Positions 47,770 through 59,320 of a DNA stretch of 64,000 bases are shown here, one piece after another (within the stretch, counting starts at the first letter, position 1; each line of letters starts with the position of its first letter). The translations under genes and the position numbers were made by a program. The DNA comes from Lamellibrachia columna (Eukaryota; Annelida; Polychaeta; Sabellida; Siboglinidae). Under the pieces are notes generated by a model that saw only the letters and a program-made list of their open reading frames with translations, made no database searches and had not been told where the DNA came from. The DNA lies in contig OY759261.1 in NCBI GenBank assembly GCA_963662155.1, positions 41,042,996 to 41,106,995 on the forward strand, in the 5' to 3' direction.

Positions 47770-50700
47770 CATTTCACTCAGTGTCAGTGGGTTCTTTATT
47801 GCGCGCAGCCTCCTTGGCACACACACAGCTCGGTGCAGCTGAGTTCGTTCCTCTTGCATTGGCAGATACCCCTACCTGCTTTGGTACACCCACAGCGAAT
47901 GAGCACATGGCAAGCCCTTCATGCCTCTGGCAGTATTGTCCAGTATGGATACCATCCACGTTACGTTAGCTTCCATCCCCATTCCAGCAGACTAGAAAGT
48001 TTTGGATTGAGCGAGAGTGTTTGACCCCATATGCGTCCACCTTTATACGCATCTCGCTTGCAATGTTCCAGCAGCGATTACTCCGTCGGACGGATGTTTC
48101 CTAGGAATCTTGAGCCCTGTGCGAACATATGTTTCCTGGCTTCATTCACAGTCTCCAGTCCACACGTTTTATGTCTGTGGTTCGAACATTTTCCACGCAT
48201 CCTAGCACGGTGTCTTTCCCTGTCCCGTGAAAGGTGAAACAGTGTCACACCTAGTCAAGCTGTGGAATAGCGGGAGAACTGCTGCCTTGCACCGCCCAAG
48301 ATTTGATGCAATGTTGTGAGTCCCTATGTACCGGAATGTCTTCCCTCTACCAAAGGCGATCCACAGCTAGGAATATATCATAATCCTAGTGTCCGCCTCC
48401 TCGTGGTTGCATAGCCCTAGTTTGGTTGTGTCCTTATTGACCCGCTTTCATTTCACACGTGTGTCACAGGTTGACACCAGCTCTTTCCCACCAGGTGGTA
48501 TTTCCTTTCAGATATAATATATCAGAAAGTTGAACAGCTCTTCCTTGTTGGAACCAACCAGGAGGAATGACTGTCATTTTCTAGGAAGTGGTGTTGTTGA
48601 CATAACTCGTCTACGTTGCCTAGTTCCCCTACTTTATCGAGTGATTTGCGTGATGCTGTTCTTGGTATAGCGGTCTCACACTACATCCAACCTATTGACA
48701 TTCTGCAAATATCGTCGGATGTAGGGCAGGCGTAGGTACACTGCATAGTCATTGGAGTTGGTCCTGACACCTTTAGATGGTAGCATGTGTAGGATGGCAG
48801 AACAAAACTTCAGCATCCACATCCGAGTCACAATCAGGAAGTACTTGGTCTGGTGTTGTTGATTGTAGGTATCACACAAAATCTTGCTTTGTGCAGTGTC
48901 GCAGTTTTTGAGAATGAGGGGGGGGCAGGCATGGTGTTTATGGGCGAATACCTCCGCTGCGTGATTTCCGCTGCTTGAATGGCAAGACATATACAATCGA
49001 GAGAACAAAGCACAGTTCGTCTTCAGTGAGGCCACCTGATGCTGACTTTTGCTATGGACCTTATCTAGTGCTAACTCAAGTGTTGAAAGGATGTTCTTAG
49101 TTATATTGTCTGTCAGCAGTTTCACACACAAGACAAGTCTCTCCTGCACAAATTCGTCATATTACGTTTGACCAATCGTTGCTGCTGTTTTCAGGGTCTG
49201 AACTACTGAGCTGTCTATCATTAGATTTGTCTCAAGGGTGAAAAGATCTTCATCGTCGTGAAAGAATGGGTTGCCCATGCGACGTACTACAGTCAGCTCA
49301 CACACATCTTTCTTGAACTCTGCTTGCACAGCTGCCGACTGTTCGTTCGTGTTCGTGTTTTCCATCATGTTTGCCATTGTGTTAATCGAACTCATTTACT
49401 AGTCTTGCTATTTCAGGTCCTGCAACCATCCACCTAAGTAGCGCAACTGGTTTATCCGTCAATCCCACGGCCCTTCCATTCAATTCCACGTTCCCTTTAT
49501 GACCTAATTCAGCTGTTCGTGGATTTAAACCAGTGCCATTGATGAGAAGGTGTGTCATGTGTTTCATGCAGTGAAGGGACCTTGTGCGAACTTGCGGTAA
49601 ACACTTGGATGTGTGTCATTCAGCCGGATCATGTCTCTGATATGGAATGGCATTCACTTCTAGTAGTACGACCCATGGCAAAGAAACACGGGGCCATCTT
49701 TCCGAGTGTCTCTACATACAGCTTTAAGTTGCCTTCTCTCATATATCTCACAAACTCTATGACCAGGAGCTCGAATGAACTTGTCATTCTCTCGTACAGG
49801 AAATGTGGGTGAGCTTCTGACTGTTTTTTGCACCATTCGCGGAATGTAAGCAGTGGCTGTGAACCCTCTCTCCACTCCATGACCATACATCGTTGGCCGT
49901 TGCGTCAGAGATATGGCCGTCCCATGGAAACTGTCTTTCGATGATCTACCCAGTAGCGCTTGTGTTGTGGTCGATGTTATCCATTGCCCCCGTCGTGAAG
50001 AGCCCTGACTTGAGGTGTGGAGGACACACCACGTTTTGATCGTGGTAGAATCATTGCTGGCCACATTGGCCAGTTCAGTTTATATAATTAGGAGTATGTT
50101 GCATCCTAAGCACACGCTATACGAATGCAGATTTTCAATGAGTTCCCTACTCCGTGTCTGTGCGTGGATAGCAAGGTTATCGTATATTGGAAATGGTGTT
50201 TCTTTATTTATATGTCGAACCACCCCACCTATTCTTTTCTTTTGTTTGGCACTATTGAATATTATCAGTTGAGCAATTGTTAACCCAGCTGATTTTGTTG
50301 TCGTTCTCATTTTGATCTTTAATATTTGGTCTTTCTAAAATCATATTATATTAACTAATGCCTTTAATTTGTCTTGAATTGCATCATCTTGGCATTTCCC
50401 TGCAAACGAGCCACTTAACCTGTATTTCATCTCAAAGCTTTGGTTGCACGCATTCCTCATCCCTCCCCAAAGTCTTTCTGAAACATCAGCAATACATGTT
50501 TCCCTCTGTATGTGCATTTAGGCCTGGCACCATCCTAAGCCTTGTGCTATTCGGTCTTGTGTCAAATCCAATCTGTTGCGCAGATGTTGTGCCATCATGC
50601 CCTGAGGTTTTCTAATGTCTGTTGGGTATATTCGCCGTCATCAAGACGTTTGGGATCTACACCCAGTGGAATTTCATCAAACCTTTCAAATTCCAATAAA

Positions 50701-50790
50701 TTGGAAACAAATGTCTCGTAACCAGAAACGCATGACCTAGTGGAATTCGCTGGACATCTGGCAGATTGTTCTTTTTTATCCATCTGACAA
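47770..50790 (-). pseudogene. Large repeat-associated protein of unknown function, relic 2
   Basis: Minus-strand pieces in order: YETFVSNLLEFERFDEIPLG and SWHNICA-type block (50790-50600), STTTQALLGRSSKDSFHGTA (about 49965), AVGLTDKPVALLRWMVAGPE (49460), GNPFFHDDEDLFTLET (49275), QVASLKTNCALFSRLYMSCH (49020), LPYIRRYLQNVNRLDVV (48720), LCNHEEADTRI (48400), LWIAFGRGKTFRYIGTHNI (48370), FHSLTRCDTVSPFTGQGK (48260), and a Cys-rich end LIRCGCTKAGRGICQCKR then CTELCVC (47890). This is a more complete member of the family at 29430. Function is unknown to me. Many stops and shifts. Confidence 0.7.
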
Positions 50791-52584
50791 ATAATGCACT
50801 ATGTCCCATCGGAGAGATTCGTTGAAGGGTCACTTGTTAGTGCCTATGCATCGCCAATCACTATCACCACCTTTTTAGAAATAATGGTGTAAGTCTGGTG
50901 GATTATCACAACACCACTGCTAAACTTCTAAAGCTGTGATCTACAATTAAAACCAATGGTGACAGCTACAATCATTGGTGACAGCTACATTCGATGGTGA
51001 TAGTTACATTCCATTAGTGGCTTGACTTATACAACTGCACAACGTAACCTGCAAGTAAGTCATAATGGAAACAATTACCATTGCATTATCGAGAGTAGTA
51101 GCCTTACAACATGTACTGCGATTTGTTTTTCATGTTAAGTTATCGTGCAGTTCAGGTTAAATAATGTTGATAAATGATCATGTAGTTACGTGTCCTTCAT
51201 GCTTCAAACAAACCCTCGACTTGGTATTGTATCGTTTTCTCACTTCTGTCTGACTCCTTTGGCTCGCCCATTCTAAATAACGAGTGCAGAAAAACCATTA
51301 TCCTTCGATAAGGTATTTATTATATGGGTTCGGTCATATACCTTCAGTTACACAACGCAACGGAGTTCAAATGCTGGCCGTTGCATTTCCTCTGAACCCT
51401 TAAAAAATGGCCGCTTATTAGCTTAAGCGATATTACTTCAGTTACTAGAATATTAAGTATGTAGATATCGTCGAATATAATAGGCAAATTCACCTGATCA
51501 CTTTCAATTGTTATATTTCATACAACATGGGTGCTATTTCGCGTATATGCAAATGAGATCATTATCCAATCACATTAACTTTTATCTTAATCGATTGTTC
51601 GTTTCCCAAAACCATAGGCTAGCATCTTCATTTCATTAATAATATTTAATTAGAAGTGAAGATACGCCCAAAGAAGTGTATTTCAGAATTTCATTGCGGC
51701 CAGTTTTAATATGGTGCTACGCCCCCTCAAAATTGCAAATTTCGCTGGGTCCACCACTCAGTTTTCTTAGAACCTATCATTGCACATGTGTGCCAAATTT
51801 GGTGCTTGTATCACAATCTGAACAATCCATGTGCTAAGAAGTTCTACTATTAGCATGTGATCGTGACATGGTCAAAGTGCAATCCGGAATTCCCCTAGTC
51901 ATCGGCACAAACCCAGTTTGTTGATTAGACGATGCAACACAATAAACATAGTATTTACAGTTTGTGATGCGAAGAATTCCTACATGGAACAGGAAGCCAG
52001 CTGTAGGCGTACAGACAAGACGTCACACGCAATCGCACGAGAGATGACCATGATGCAGAACAAGTACATCCACTAACAGGGACAGTTCAACAATACAGTG
52101 ATGCATGACAAAATCACATGCATGAAATACTGTCCATTATAGTAACATTTTATTGGAAGACATATGTCATCAAATGCACAACCAAATATAAAACATGTGT
52201 TAATTTGTCTTCGATTGAGACACGATATTGATAAATATCTGAAAAGGCAATCATGCGAAACATGACCAGTGAAGAAGTTTACCCGTCTTGGTACTGTTGT
52301 AGATTAATAAAATATACGTTATGGTGGAGTCATCACCTCGGCACGATAATTTTCAACGCCATTTATTTTCAAATGCGTCACTGTTTATTCGATTAATAAA
52401 TGTCGCTAACCTTTCACGTACATGCCACTTGGAATATGAGAAAGATTGGGTTAAACACCGGCATTGTCGCGGCGCATATTGCACCCTCGTCCCTACTGAC
52501 GGCGACATCTGTGGTATTTCTCAACGCGCTCCGTTCAGGCATACAACTGTTCTGGCTGTCACGCTATACTCCCACGACCAACAC

Positions 52585-52658
52585 GACCTAAGGCAAAGTG
52601 GTTTGAACGTCGGATTGTTAGGCGTGGGAACCGGGGTTCGAATCCTCTTGCAGCTTAC
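52585..52658 (+). repeat. tRNA-like segment of SINE, copy 2
   Basis: A-box-like GGCAAAGTGGTT, anticodon-arm-like CGGATTGTTAGGCG and B-box GGTTCGAATCC in correct order and spacing of a tRNA. No acceptor stem can be formed, so it is a Pol III promoter relic and not a tRNA gene. Confidence 0.6.
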
Positions 52659-52767
52659 ATTTCGTATATATTACGTTATTCACGTTCTTGGTACATTTGC
52701 CATGTATTTGGCACATGCTTTATATTTTGTGCATCAGGGAAGTATATTTCGGACCTGTTTTAGAAGC

Positions 52768-52788
52768 GCGCATACACACACACATACA

Positions 52789-52823
<35 letters not shown>

Positions 52824-52846
52824 GCACGCACGCACGCACCCACGCA

Positions 52847-52878
<32 letters not shown>

Positions 52879-53021
52879 CACACATACATACGTACGTACG
52901 TGTACAAATACATACATACATACATACATACATACATACATACATACATACATACATACATACATACATACATACATACATACATACATACATACATACA
53001 TACATACATACATACATACAT
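52768..53021. repeat. (CA)n/(CGCA)n/(CATA)n compound microsatellite
   Basis: CA and CGCA blocks followed by about 28 CATA units (52909-53021). H/T/Y-rich frames are artefacts. Confidence 0.97.
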
Positions 53022-53059
53022 TAGAACATTCCATACACACACATACATTGATCACGACT

Positions 53060-53870
53060 TTATTTTTTTAAGTTTTTCTCATCAAATGACCGACACTTTA
53101 CTTGCTTGGCATTTACCCAGACTTTAAAAATTAAATAATTATAATATTTGTTTTCCCCAAGAACCCAACAAACGTCAACAATATTCCCCGCCCCACCCCT
53201 TTCAGGGCCACAAACCGAGTTTTCAGCTGGCTTTCACGGGCCTCTCTCTGCACTGTATCTGAATAACTGATCTGCCGACGGGCCGGCGTCGCCTCCTTTC
53301 CCCACCAGGTAGCACACGTGATTTTGTAAAGGGTAAAGTATACGTGAGTTTAGTTGTCAGCTTAAAATGATACATTCAATCCATGCACAGCGCTGCAATT
53401 TTCGAGTTTACCCAACTGTATCCTGAAAAAGACTCAAATACACTGGTATCGTGTAGTTCTCATAATCTCATACGTGGTTGCGTGCTGAACCATGGTCGTG
53501 ATAATGTATGACTCAGGGTAATATTAATTATGGCATTGTTTCTTGGTGAGCGAACGAACTGTGGCCGAGACTTCCAATCGCTGCTGTATGTATGCAGTTA
53601 ATCGCCCTAAGAGTTTCACTTCGTGCTGAATCATGGTCGTGACAATATTTGGCCCTGGGTATTGAATGAAGTCATTGTTAGTTGGCGATCGAGCGAACTG
53701 TCGCCGTTACTTGCAAACAGAGATGCATTGATGTACTTCAACGAAGTAAGAGGCCCACTTTGCCGTAAAAACGCTTCCATATACCAACTTTCATACAACC
53801 AAAAGATACATCCAGCAAACACTATTGAATATTATTTTGAAGTACTGTTTTGTACGGCCGATATTGGCTC
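53060..53870. repeat. Insert in duplication copy 2, with a 140-bp tandem repeat
   Basis: Absent from copy 1. CGTGCTGAACCATGGTCGTG at 53479 and CGTGCTGAATCATGGTCGTG at 53621 start two related units (GAGCGAACTGT, GTATTGAATGAAGTCATTG). No coding function seen. Confidence 0.6.
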
Positions 53871-53871
53871 T

Positions 53872-54110
<239 letters not shown>

Positions 54111-54759
54111 ATACACGTACTCACATGCATGAACATGCTGCCAGATAACATTACGAGGGTTCGAGGCATTAACAAACAATGTATTTATTCCCTAATTACA
54201 CATTGGTTAGCCGTGATGATATCCATTCGACGTTCACAAACGTATGCTTAGCATTATTCCGGATAATGACGCCTGGAGGGAACGTTGGACAATCGAAGAA
54301 AAAACGCTCGACGTTGTCAATAATCGTACGTAATTGTCTGCGTAGCGTTGTGGGCAGTTGTACATAATAACTACACAGAGTAATTCGTTTGTTCGTAGAA
54401 AGGATAACAGCGGGGTGAATGTCGAACAACTAAAACTGAGACAACCCGGCCGTGGGGCACAGATGAAACCCTGAAAGTTTGGCGCCCGAAACGCAAAGCG
54501 TCTAGGAGGAGTAGCATAGCATACAAACATCTAGGATGAGTAGCATAGCATACAAACTTACAAACATATTCACGGTGGATTATATTAAGATGACTCTTTC
54601 TGCAGAAAAATCTCAACTCACATGCAAACAGGAAATATAATTGGAAGTAATGTGTTTTTCCGGTTGCCTTAGTAAACCTATAGATACAACACGCATGTAT
54701 ATACACATACGTCTTCGATATACCTTACTTATGAATTTGAGATGGGGGCTTGACAATGT

Positions 54760-55210
54760 ATGAGTGACGTACAGTCAGCGGCAAAGTCGCGCAGCTCTGC
54801 CATACGGGGCGCGACAAGCTCAATCATGAAAATGTCGACCAGACACTGGCATCATTGTTTGTTGACTCGAGAGAGCGGGCGCTGGCCAAGCACAACGGTT
54901 TATGTACAATATTTGTATCCCTATTCAATGTTATCCGCCCAACTAGTTATATCATATTTCATAACTTATATAATATGTTTAACGTAGCGTGTTCATGTGC
55001 AAGTGTGTCGTGACCATATACACGTACGTACATGTATGTTTGAGCCAATCACCGACGGATAAACCTTTTGCCGCGGGTGACTGTTCTGGTTCTCATATGC
55101 TTGCTGGACGCTGCGAATCAGTAAACAGAAAGTGTCGAGGCTGCTGCTGTTTGGGATGTTATAATAACGATATATTTATTCTCTATCTGCTGTCACAGAG
55201 CGGCGTGGGT
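54760..55210 (+). promoter_or_regulatory. FReD copy G upstream region, exon lost
   Basis: Same blocks as copies E and F (ACAGTCAGCGGCAAAGTCGC, TTTAACGTAGCGTGTTCATG, GTTTGAGCCA). There is no SINE at the site where copy F has one. A CCGCGGG insertion occurs near 55070. Confidence 0.5.
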
Positions 55211-55681
55211 TTGTTTATCTTAGATAATAATGCATACTTTAGTAGGCAAATACCGGAGTATTACCCGATTTAGGGGCGTTTTAGGGTTTTTTTCCCTAAT
55301 ATTTAAGGAGTGGTTTCTTAGTGGACTAGATTAGGAGACGTTGATTGGTGAATTAGTGTCAAGTGTTGTCTCAGAAACAAGGTGTTTAAAATGAGACTGG
55401 ATACACGTATGATCATCTCGACGAGCAGATCACGGTGAAGTAGAGACACAGAAGGGTCGTGTAACCCAGCGTTGGCGCCCGGATGTAAAGTAAAGGGCAT
55501 GTGTGAGTCAGCCACGTGGAAAGCAAGACTGCGTATGTCGGCATAATTGTATATCCTCCACTAAAGTTTACAAGGAGAAGGGGAACGTAAGAAAAGTAGT
55601 GATCGAACATTCGACCGAGAGGCGCAACGTAGAATGAAAGGAGTACAATGACGCCCGACCATTGCGTCTTCACTCGTGAAG

Positions 55682-56170
55682 CAGACGGTACGCTCTTCGA
55701 CGGCGTACTTCGATCTGGGCGAGGCAGACGGTACGCTCTTCGACGGCAGACGGCGATCTGGGCGAGGCAGACGGTACGCTCTTCGACATCGGACGGCGAT
55801 CTGGGCGAGGCAGACGGTACGCTCTTCGACATCGGACGGCGATCTGGGCGAGGCAGACGGTACGCTCTTCGACATCGGACGGCGATCTGGGCGAGGCAGA
55901 CGGTACGCTCTTCGACATCGGACGGCGATCTGGGCGAGGCAGACGGTACGCTCTTCGACGGCGTACTTCGCTCTGGGCGAGGCAGACGGTACGCTCTTCG
56001 ACGGCGTACTTCGCTCTGGGCGAGGCAGACGGTACGCTCTTCGACGGCGGACGGCGCGCTGGGCGAGGCAGACGGTACGCTCTTCGACGGCGTACTTCGC
56101 TCTGGGCGAGGCAGACGGTACGCTCTTCGACGGCAGACGGCGCCCTGGCCGAGGCAGACGGTACGCTATT
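55682..56170. repeat. 43-bp minisatellite, 11 full copies
   Basis: Unit CAGACGGTACGCTCTTCGAC plus a 23-bp variable half (GGCGTACTTCG or GGCAGACGGCG or ATCGGACGGCG, then CTCTGGGCGAGG). Period exactly 43 over 473 bp. Three half-types alternate, with four ATCGGACGG units in a row. No stop in any of six frames, giving frames up to 224 codons that I do not accept as genes. Confidence 0.97.
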
Positions 56171-57345
56171 CGGCTGCCGAAGTGCGACGTAAAACGACGA
56201 CAACCCTCCGTTCACTACAATCGGGAAATCATGTCCGTTTCCCATGTAAAGACGGGCAGTAATGGGGACACGTCGCCACACAAAGAGCAGGCCTATTGAA
56301 CGGTTTGTGAGAATGCAGACTCGACTGTGAGGTTGTTTAGGCATTTATCTGCCTCAGGTGTAATTTGGATATTCTGAGGCATTAGATGCCTTGGAATCAA
56401 TTATGTAGCTGTAGGCACAAGGAGGCGATTGTAGGATTAGTCTTGTGAGATAAGCCTACACGTCAATGTGGTAGATCTTCCTGCGGGAGTTTATGTTGGA
56501 AAGGTTTTTGTGTATGTTAGAGTTAGATGTTAGCAGAAGCTTCTGTGATTACACGGGGTGATTAACCCCGGTGCGATTGCCAGAGGATCGGAAGATTATA
56601 TTGCATAGACCCTTGTATATTACTTGGTAACTATCGTGAAATTAAAGTTCACTTGTCTTTTTTGTCTTGTTCACTTGTGCAACCACCATTCACGGGCGTT
56701 GAATCATAGAAATGGGGCATCCCAGATAGACCCGAGCCAAACTAGTGATCGGAAACCCCGCCCATCCGTGACATAATTAGGGGCTCTTCCACGGATTATA
56801 ATATAACTTGTATGCTCAACGCTGTGATTCGCTAGTGGCTCCAGTGAAGTGGCTACAACGAACTGACTTTGACATTGGCTGTGGCTTGACGCAGTAAAGT
56901 ACGAGCGCGTTTCTGTTGCTTGAGAGAAAACCTGCATCTATTCCATAAGGCTGTGGTGTAGGATAATTTACATGCTTCCTGTCGTTTCTGCCCAGATGTG
57001 TTGTTTTGGCCTTGAGTGTTTTCTCTCTCTAAATTGAATTATGTATTTCCACCCGCTAGAGCCGGTAGACTTGTGTACTTCAGAAGTCAGGGACCGTGAA
57101 TAAATCGCTGAAATTGAGGTGGGTGGAAACTGTATAACTTGGAAGGTTAGGTTGTGATGATGTAAGATATGGGTAACATTGCTGTATGTGCCAGTTAGGA
57201 GTTAGGCGCATAGAAGTCCCATGTTATTACCGTGTGTTGTTCTTTACCAGAAATCTTAGAGATATTTTCTGATTTAATCTTGTAAAATATTAAGAGGAGT
57301 GCTGGAGCGTAGCTCGCACTTCTTTTACATTTATTTGTTACCCGT

Positions 57346-57956
57346 TTGGTAATTATTAGGCGGGCAGTTGGGTCTCCTGAACTTCGGGCTTTTGTTCGGG
57401 AGGAACAGGAGGCAGCCCGGGCCGAACGTGCACAAGTGAAGGAGGAAGCAGAACGCCGAGCCGCTGAACTTCATGCTGCTCGTGCCCAGTCGAAGGTGGA
57501 ATTGGAAAAGGTGAAACTCCAAGCCAAATTCAAAGATATCGAGATGGCGAGGCAGGCTGAGATTCGCCAGCGAGAACGTGATATGGAAATGGTTCACGAG
57601 AGGGAAATGGCAATGATCCACAAGGAGGCAACAGCAGGCAACAGGGGGTCGGTAAGTGAGGGCGATGGAATCCCAAGGTGATCCGCAATCCTCCACTGCC
57701 CTGCTTTAATGAAAACACTGATTCTATTTATGCATATTTTCAGTGTTTTGAACGCTATGCCGAGAATCAGGGCTGGGAAGAAAACAATCATACAGGTTTT
57801 CTAGGCATTTTGTTAATGGGTCATGCCTTGGAAGTTTATTACCGTTCTCCGGTATATGTTGCGAGTGATTACACCCTGTTGAAGCAGTCCCTGTTACAGT
57901 GGTACAGTTTAACGGAAGGACGTTTTCGAAAGAAGTTTATGCGTTCACAATAAATT
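57346..57956 (+). pseudogene. LTR-element gag relic
   Basis: A charged coiled coil (EEQEAARAERAQVKEEAERR, then MARQAEIRQRERDMEMVHER) is followed after a frame change near 57680 by LPCFNENTDSIYAYFQCFER and YAENQGWEENNHTGFLGILL, the start of the capsid-type domain of Gypsy gag proteins. A stop at 57954 cuts the domain; remnants (GLKELVIKEKSLVMCPRELS) continue to about 58130. Confidence 0.8.
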
Positions 57957-58539
57957 CTAACGAAACTATATTACAACTCTTTGTCCGTATGGATCATTAT
58001 TTAACCCAGTGTATCGTATTATCATAGATTGGTGAACATTTGAGGGATTAAAAGAACTTGTGATCAAAGAAAAATCTTTGGTTATGTGTCCCCGAGAGTT
58101 ATCTATCTTCCTGAGGGAACACAAACCTGAAGGAAAGGGAAAATGTTAGAGTTGATAAAGACCTTCACTGATGCCCATTCCTCTTTTGGAAAGAGGGAGA
58201 TTCCTAGATATCGATTTCGATCTAACCCCGTTCCGGCACCATGAATGGTAAGTTTGAGGGCCGGAAGTATCCGACTCCCTAATTTTCTCCTCGCCCCACT
58301 CCAACCCCGAGAACCTGTTTCCTTTGTATCCGGCTTGGGCACACAGCGCGGAATTATACGGTAGGGCTGGTTAGTAGAAATTCCCGCAGTCGAAAGTAAG
58401 GCCCGTAGCGGGAAATAGCGGCTGTCCTAGGGAAATATCTTCCTAGCCACCCTTGCTCAGTGGTAAAAGGTGAAGCCACGTTACATCGTGGGTGTAACAT
58501 CCCTGTCATCGCCAGTGCGTGTGTACGCCACGATGAAAA

Positions 58540-58836
58540 TTGCAACTTACAGTGATGGATGGATATGTGAGCGAATTCCCAGTTAAGGTGTTACGAGATA
58601 GTGGATGTAACGGGGTGGTAGCAAGGCGCAGTCTAGTCACCGAGAGTCAGTTAATCGGGAAAACCAGGGTTTTGATGTTGATGGACCAATCGACCACTGA
58701 GGTCCCAACAGCCCGTTGTTTTGTGAAAACAAAAGCGTTGAGTTTATCTACATCAGTATATGACTTAGTCATTGGGAATATTGAGGGTCTCCATCCTCCT
58801 TGTTGCTTTGACCGAGAAAACCTTCCACAGGTATAA
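58540..58836 (+). pseudogene. LTR-element aspartic protease relic
   Basis: VKVLRDSGCNGVVARRSLV contains the D-S/T-G catalytic motif (DSG) in its usual setting, and YDLVIGNIEGL is the conserved second loop. Retroviral-type proteases process gag-pol. The piece is open but stands alone between stops. Confidence 0.75.
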
Positions 58837-59074
58837 TCAAACGCTTCAGACGTCGTCGTAGCCGACGCGCAAGGTAACCGGATGCGCTGCAGAAGCCCGA
58901 GCTCAACAGAAGCGCCGGGAGATACCCTGCAAACCGCTGACAGTGCCCAACATCATCGGCACGAGTGTGTCCGCTGAGGATTTCCTACGGAAACAACAGG
59001 GGGAGTTTCGTTAAGAAAGTGCTTCGTATCGGCCGATGTCACTAAGGGAAACCCTGCTGGAGAGCATCGGAGAA

Positions 59075-59250
59075 ATTATCGGGACAGGTATAACGCTCAT
59101 TTCGATCGAAAAGCCAAGGTGTGTTCCTTAGAGATATGAGATAAGGCCATAATTATACTTACAACGGACTCCAATAAATTGCTAATACAGTGGAAGGGCC
59201 CATATGACATTGTAGATAAAGGTGGGGATAAACGATTATCGAGTAAAGAT
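59075..59250 (+). pseudogene. LTR-element integrase C-terminal relic
   Basis: AHFDRKAKVCSLEI, a stop, then IILTTDSNKLLIQWKGPYDI VDKGG resembles the SH3-like integrase tail (usual VLLPTDxNKLLxxWxGPY). No HHCC or DDE core is present upstream. Confidence 0.7.
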
Positions 59251-59320
59251 AGGATATAATCATGGACTATTCCACATCAATATGATGAAGAAGTACGTAG
59301 TGGGAGGGAGGAAAATATCG

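Larger units (their letters stand above)
56300..59320 (+). mobile_element. Ty3/Gypsy-like LTR retrotransposon, decayed and internally deleted
   Basis: A tRNA-primer-site-like AGGGGCTCTTCCACGGAT at 56778-56796 follows a sequence ending CCGTGACA, so a 5' LTR probably ends near 56774. Next come gag (57340-58140), aspartic protease (58540-58835), a linker, then directly an integrase C-terminal segment (59075-59250). Reverse transcriptase, RNase H and the integrase core are missing. A 3' LTR was not identified; only a 16-bp AAATGGGGCATCCCAG is shared by 56710 and 59952. Confidence 0.75.

Noticed and set aside
52585..52658. Functional tRNA-Asn gene (anticodon-like GTT)
   Set aside because: A and B boxes fit but acceptor and D stems do not close, and a paralogous copy lies in the duplicated block at 11190.
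55648..56344. Arginine-rich proteins of 204-224 codons on both strands
   Set aside because: Periodic 43-bp minisatellite open in six frames; equally good frames on both strands argue against any one being real.
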